NCBI RefSeq assembly: GCF_014805685.1
Contig: NC_060885.1
Span: 30,274,632-30,338,631, forward strand
Origin: Silurus meridionalis
Lineage: Eukaryota > Chordata > Actinopteri > Siluriformes > Siluridae
Direction: 5' to 3'
Length of the DNA: 64,000 nt
Part shown: piece after piece, positions 60,001 to 64,000 of the stretch
Numbering within the stretch: position 1 is the stretch's first letter
How the letters are laid out: the number at the start of each line of letters is the position of its first letter
Position numbers and translations under genes: made by a program
The notes under the pieces: model-generated
What the model saw: the letters and a program-made list of their open reading frames with translations, nothing else
Database searches by the model: none
Told to the model about the DNA's origin: nothing

Positions 60001-61604
60001 TATGTGTTTTTTTTTTCCTTTCTAAAGATATGCTTATATTGGACAGAATCTCCACTGTTGGCATATTTGTAACAGCTAAATGTCAAACTGTAAATTTTCC
60101 AACACAAGAAAGGATAAGGTGGACGCCCTTATCCAGAGCAACTTACACCTGAGCAGTTGAGAGTTAAGGGCCTTACTCAAGGGCCCAGCGGTGGCAGCTT
60201 GGTGGCGCTGGGATTTAAACTCCTGAACCTTCACCACTGAGCACTCAGCTCCAGTTTCTATGTAATGTGACATCTTTTGGTCTTGTTAATTCCAAGAAAA
60301 AAAAAAGACCAACTTGTTTACAGAGTTTTACCTGCTATATATTTTTTTTTTATAAATAAATTGTCCAGATTGGTAAATTGCTGTAGAATAAAAAAAATAA
60401 AACATTTTGTTTTGTTTACAGTTAATTGAAAATAGAAAACTTTAGAGTAGAAATGACAAATAAACACATGATTTACAGTCAGATTTTACAATACAGCTTT
60501 TATGTTGTGTGCTAAACATAAAAATGTATACAAATTCAAGACTGTCCATTTATCTAAATCCTAGGAAAGACTTTTTTTTGTCCTAAGAGAAAGCTGAATT
60601 GGTCACTGCTTCATGATTAAGCTTAAGTAAACTTACAATGATCTAGTCAAGTTTGGGCATGTCACACAAAAATGTTTCATATATTACAGTGTATTTCCTG
60701 GGAACCCAGTAACTCTTTAATCCACTCTTGCATTAACTGGAAAAAAATTTTTTTTTCAATGTTATGGCAATAATAACGTGACAGTTTGAAGGTTCCACTT
60801 ATGGGCAATTAAAGCTTCGATCAGCAAGAACAGGCAAGCTGAATGAGTCACATGACGCACACCCAGCGTGATGAAGAATAAAGACACGCTGAATGTGACT
60901 CAACTGAACTTCCCATACGACAAGCTGATTTATGTAGAGAAGGTGAGTTCAACATTGTTTATTCATGAATAGCGAGGCATGCCGAAGCACTGCGGATCGT
61001 TTATGAACCTGATGGGACGAAAAAAAAAGAAAGCAAGAAAAAAGAAAGAGAGAAAGAAAGCAGTTACAGGAACCAACTGGTTCCAACACTGATTCACACC
61101 ATGGAGCATCCTCCTGCACATTTACACGTCTCTCTCTTTCTCTCTCCTCTCTCATCATTTCTCCTCTCTCTTTCTTGCTGGTGTTTCACTCGAGTTTCAC
61201 CTTCAATCATGTTGTACGTGATTAATTGATCCCACCTGCTGTTTTGGCACTCCTACGCTGCTTATTAAAACACAAACAGCCCTTACTGATCAGCCCTTAA
61301 AACAACAACAGGGCACTCACTTTCACCCCTGGCTTTTTTTCTCGTTTTGGGTATGTGTTTAAATTGTTAATCAGTCCTTTTGTCTTTGTGCGTGTGTGTG
61401 TGTGTGTGTGTATTACTCGTACAGTGGTGGGTTTGTCTCTATGAACAAAGAACAGTTGAATTTTTTGTCAGGTTTAAGGAGGAATTATAATAGTTTGGAT
61501 TCTGCAGTAAAAAATCACAGAGCTGCTATTCTTCACCCAATGGATACTACTGTCTAACACACTGTGCTTCTTTGTCCTTAGCGTGTGTGTGCGCGCGCGC
61601 GCGT

Positions 61605-61646
<42 letters not shown>

Positions 61647-61886
61647 CTAATTCTCTGTACTGATGCTCAACTCTCTTAATTCAAACACACAGACAAACAC
61701 ACAATCTACATCTGTCACAATTATTGATGGACAAGCCACACAAACTGACAGCTAGACAGCCAGACAGAGACAAATAGCCAGACAGCCAGCCAGACAGATA
61801 GATAGATAATTTGTTCCAGAATTACTGCCACTCTTGGGAATGATATTTGTACACAATGAACAACTACTCTTTGTTGTCATTTATTC

Positions 61887-61917
<31 letters not shown>

Positions 61918-62051
61918 CTTTGCACTTACCCAGACAATGTTGTTGTTCTCTGTGCTGATGCTCTGTGCTATATGTGCACCATCATCATCATCAGGTCCTG
62001 AATGTATAACTGCACCTTCCTCCAAGTTTAACAGATTTGCTGTAGCCACTT
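53119..62051 (-). CDS. ldlrap1: ldlrap1 (ARH) C-terminal exons, partial gene
   Basis: LDLRAP1/ARH is the adaptor that links the LDL-receptor tail to clathrin and AP-2 during endocytosis. Three exons: 62051-61930, 59424-59390, 53248-53119 (stop TGA at 53121-53119). Phases agree and all are GT-AG. The first encodes VATANLLNLEEGAVIHS, containing a clathrin box LLNLE (human LLDLE). The joined second and third exons encode ELDDGLDEAFSRLAECR, the AP-2 beta-appendage helix with its key Phe, Leu and Arg, then PQVLDTGLNPQDYNADECLS and a terminal DSEDAFGF. Conserved Trp precedes the ELDDGLDE exon as in human. The PTB domain and earlier exons are not found up to 64000 and must lie further right. Whether this is ldlrap1a or ldlrap1b cannot be told. 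Confidence 0.92.
54615..55085 (-). mobile_element. Degraded Tc1-like element
   Basis: Begins near CACTATATTGCTCAAAGTAT and contains GGGGCATTGCCATGCTGGAA and TTGTGCACAG, the same blocks as at 36840-37350. The ends resemble inverted CACTATATTGC termini (54629, and ATATAGTGTATG at about 55066). Confidence 0.65.
56230..56390 (+). repeat. tRNA-derived SINE-like repeat
   Basis: GTGGAAGCTCAGTGATTAAG, a GGGTTATTGG stretch, GATCGGAAGTTCGGGG and TTGAGCAAGGCCCTTAACCC are the usual blocks of a fish tRNA-derived SINE. A reverse copy lies at about 60105-60265. Confidence 0.6.
57985..58655 (+). mobile_element. Tc1-like remnant split by a nested repeat
   Basis: Tc1-like blocks (CAATGCCCCTGTGCACAAAG) up to about 58215 resume at about 58550 (GGGGTCCACAAACTTTTGTC). 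In between, 58225-58520 is another repeat ending CTCTGGATAAGGGCGTCTGC, a common fish SINE/LINE tail. Confidence 0.6.
60105..60265 (-). repeat. tRNA-derived SINE-like repeat, reverse orientation
   Basis: Forward text GACGCCCTTATCCAGAGCAA, GGGCCTTACTCAAGGGCCCA and ACTGAGCACTCAGCTCC is the reverse complement of the SINE blocks at 56230-56390 and 58480. Lies in an ldlrap1 intron. Confidence 0.6.
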
Positions 62052-62064
62052 CTACACACACACG

Positions 62065-62096
<32 letters not shown>

Positions 62097-62100
62097 ATAA
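61380..62100. repeat. Cluster of GT/CA microsatellites around an ldlrap1 exon
   Basis: GT tracts at about 61389-61411, 61582-61644 (with an inner CG run) and 61890-61914, and a CA tract at 62053-62095. The last begins immediately next to the splice acceptor of the exon at 61930-62051, so the polypyrimidine tract of that acceptor is largely GT repeat. Confidence 0.9.
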
Positions 62101-62568
62101 ACATTCACTTTTAACAAATAACATCAACATTCATTTCATAATAATCATCTTCTTTTGCTCTTCAAAGTCTCGATATTAGATTTTTTATGGTTTGAATATA
62201 TAACACACAGAATGCAGATGTAAACCACACATAATTGTCAGCTTCATTTAGTATATTTATAAAAGCATTTAGTGAATGATTGCATGAGCAGACGTCTAAG
62301 GTACGGATTACTTGTTAGAGTGAGCTCTTCTTCACACAGCAGAGTTTAATGCAACAGTAGTCATTCAGCACAAAACAACACCAGAGACCCGTCAGTCTAA
62401 ATGATTACATTTCCCTGCGTCAGTGGTTCGTTTTTCACTCAATGCCTCATTGGCTTCCTTTGCAGTTTTTTAAAATCCGTCTGTCTTTCTGCAGCAGACT
62501 GAACATCTCCTCTTTCACAAGCAGAGCAATTATCTCTGGTTCACTGTGAAACCCAATGAGTGTGTGAA

Positions 62569-62677
62569 TGTGTGTGTGTGTGTGTGTGTGTGTGAGGAGT
62601 GGCATGTCCATGACCTTTCAGATAGGCACTTATGGCATGCCAACCATCAGTCTTATTCTCTCTCTCTTATTCTTCTC

Positions 62678-62733
<56 letters not shown>
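62569..62733. repeat. (GT)n and (CA)n microsatellites
   Basis: GT at about 62569-62594 and CA at about 62681-62732, about 90 bp apart. They are complementary, so the strand could fold back. Confidence 0.93.
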
Positions 62734-62735
<2 letters not shown>

Positions 62736-62824
62736 CAGTACTGCAAAGTCATCCTCCTCACATAACACAGAGGAAGCTTGCGGGTTACATGTAAAATTGC
62801 CAAACTGTGTGTGAAGAGTGGCTC

Positions 62825-63730
62825 ATAACCATGACCTTTCAGTCCCTCTATTCACTCTCTCACTCAGTCCCTGACTCACTCATAAACGTACTTTCTCCAT
62901 CCCTCACCCCTTAAATAACTCCCTCAATAATTAATGTCCTCTCTCACTCATTCACTCTCTCATAAACTTACTTTCTCACCCTTTCATTCACTCCCTCATT
63001 AACTTACTTCCTCACCCCTGCATTCACTCCCTCATTAACTTACTTCCTCACCCCCTGCATTCACTCCCTCATTAACTTACTTCCTCACCCCCTGCATTCA
63101 CTCTCATAAACTTAATTCCTCACCCCTCATAAACTTGTTTTTTCACCCCTCATTCACTCTCTCATAAACTTACTTCCTCACCCCTCATTCACTCTCTCAT
63201 AAACTTACTTCCTCACCCCTCATTCACTCTCTCATAAACTTACTTCCTCACCCCTCATTCACTCTCTCATAAACTTACTTCCTCACCCCTCATTCACTCT
63301 CTCATAAACTTACTTCCTCACCCCTCATTCACTCTCTCATAAACTTACTTTCTCACCCCTGCATTCACTCTCATAAACTTACTTCCTCACCCCTCATTCA
63401 CTCTCTCATAAACTTACTTCCTCACCCCTCATTCACTCTCTCATAAACTTCCTCACCCCTCATTCACTCTCTCATAAACTTACTTCTCACCCCTCATTCA
63501 CTCTCTCATAAACTTACTTCCTCACCCCTCATTCACTCTCTCATAAACTTACTTCCTCACCCCTCATTCACTCTCTCATAAACTTACTTCCTCACCCCTC
63601 ATTCACTCTCTCATAAACTTACTTTCTCACCCCTGCATTCACTCTCTCATAAACTTACTTCCTCACCCCTCATTCACTCTCTCATAAACTTACTTCCTCA
63701 CCCCTCATTCACTCCCTCATTAACTTACTT
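62825..63730. repeat. 35-bp minisatellite
   Basis: The unit is CATTCACTCTCTCATAAAC followed by TTACTTCCTCACCCCT. It recurs some 20 times between about 63130 and 63710 with few changes, mainly a G after CCCCT or a lost CTCT. It degrades on both sides into looser ACTCCCTCATTAACTTAC units. Pyrimidine-rich on the plus strand; presumably within an ldlrap1 intron. Confidence 0.93.
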
Positions 63731-64000
63731 TCTCCTCCCTCACACCTTTATTAACTTACTTTCTCCCTCCCTCACACCTTCATTAAATTACTTTCTCCCA
63801 CCCTCCCACCCTCATTAACGCCCACATTTACTGCTTCATTCACTCCCTTACTTACTCTCTCCCTCAGTCCCTCCCTCATTACCTTAATTATACACCCCTT
63901 ATTCAATCCTCAATCACTCCTTTACTCACAATCCCATTAACATTAACTATTAAACTGGTGTGTGTTAGCAGCCTCGTCATGCTGAATGATCTTGACAGTC

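Noticed and set aside
61847..62179. Plus-strand frame with Cys/Val and His/Thr runs
   Set aside because: Translation of GT/CA microsatellites across the antisense of an ldlrap1 exon.
62825..63730. Regular direct repeats that superficially resemble a CRISPR array
   Set aside because: No unique spacers between units and a vertebrate nuclear setting; it is a contiguous minisatellite.

Overview
This window is vertebrate nuclear DNA, almost certainly from a teleost fish. It has split genes with GT-AG introns, dense CA/TA/GA microsatellites, L2- and RTE-type LINE fragments, Tc1-like remnants and tRNA-derived SINE pieces. No bacterial features are present: no operons, CRISPR or rRNA. The repeat style would fit an ostariophysan such as a catfish, but the species cannot be fixed from the sequence.

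Left part (1-30 kb): this is an eif3a (eIF3 subunit a, eif3s10) duplication cluster. Copy 1 (plus, 7192-14896) and copy 2 (minus, 29569-20742) are both complete 22-exon genes. They lie tail to tail as a large inverted repeat, with arms of about 8-9 kb and a spacer of about 5.8 kb. Exons and most introns match closely. Each copy has one private frame-breaking lesion: copy 1 in exon 18, copy 2 in exon 6. As written, neither encodes full-length eIF3a. The left edge holds the 3' end (exons 20-22 and a poly(A) signal) of a third copy running off the window. Further broken eif3a pieces lie at 0.68-0.81, 1.93-2.12, 3.28-3.48, 15.19-15.30 and 51.19-51.29 kb. Copy 2 also carries an LTR-like insertion in intron 16 and a Tc1-like insertion in intron 1 that copy 1 lacks.

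The spacer between the arms (14.9-20.7 kb) is repeat-rich. It holds a tandem array of about 190-bp units with minus-strand tRNA-like A and B boxes, a TATC microsatellite and an RTE LINE 3' end.

30-40 kb is intergenic, with transposon remnants, L2 tails and microsatellites and no recognisable gene.

Right part (40-64 kb): slc30a10 (ZnT10-type Mn/Zn exporter, plus, 4 exons) is followed tail to tail by s100pbp (minus), recognised from its conserved C-terminal exons. s100pbp has a TATA/CCAAT/E-box promoter and a non-coding first exon near 50.2 kb. Next come the last three exons of ldlrap1 (ARH clathrin adaptor, minus), whose N-terminal PTB exons must lie beyond 64 kb. Its introns hold repeats and, at 62.8-63.7 kb, a 35-bp minisatellite. 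The four genes have unrelated jobs (translation initiation, metal export, nuclear S100P-binding protein, LDL-receptor endocytosis) and do not form a pathway.
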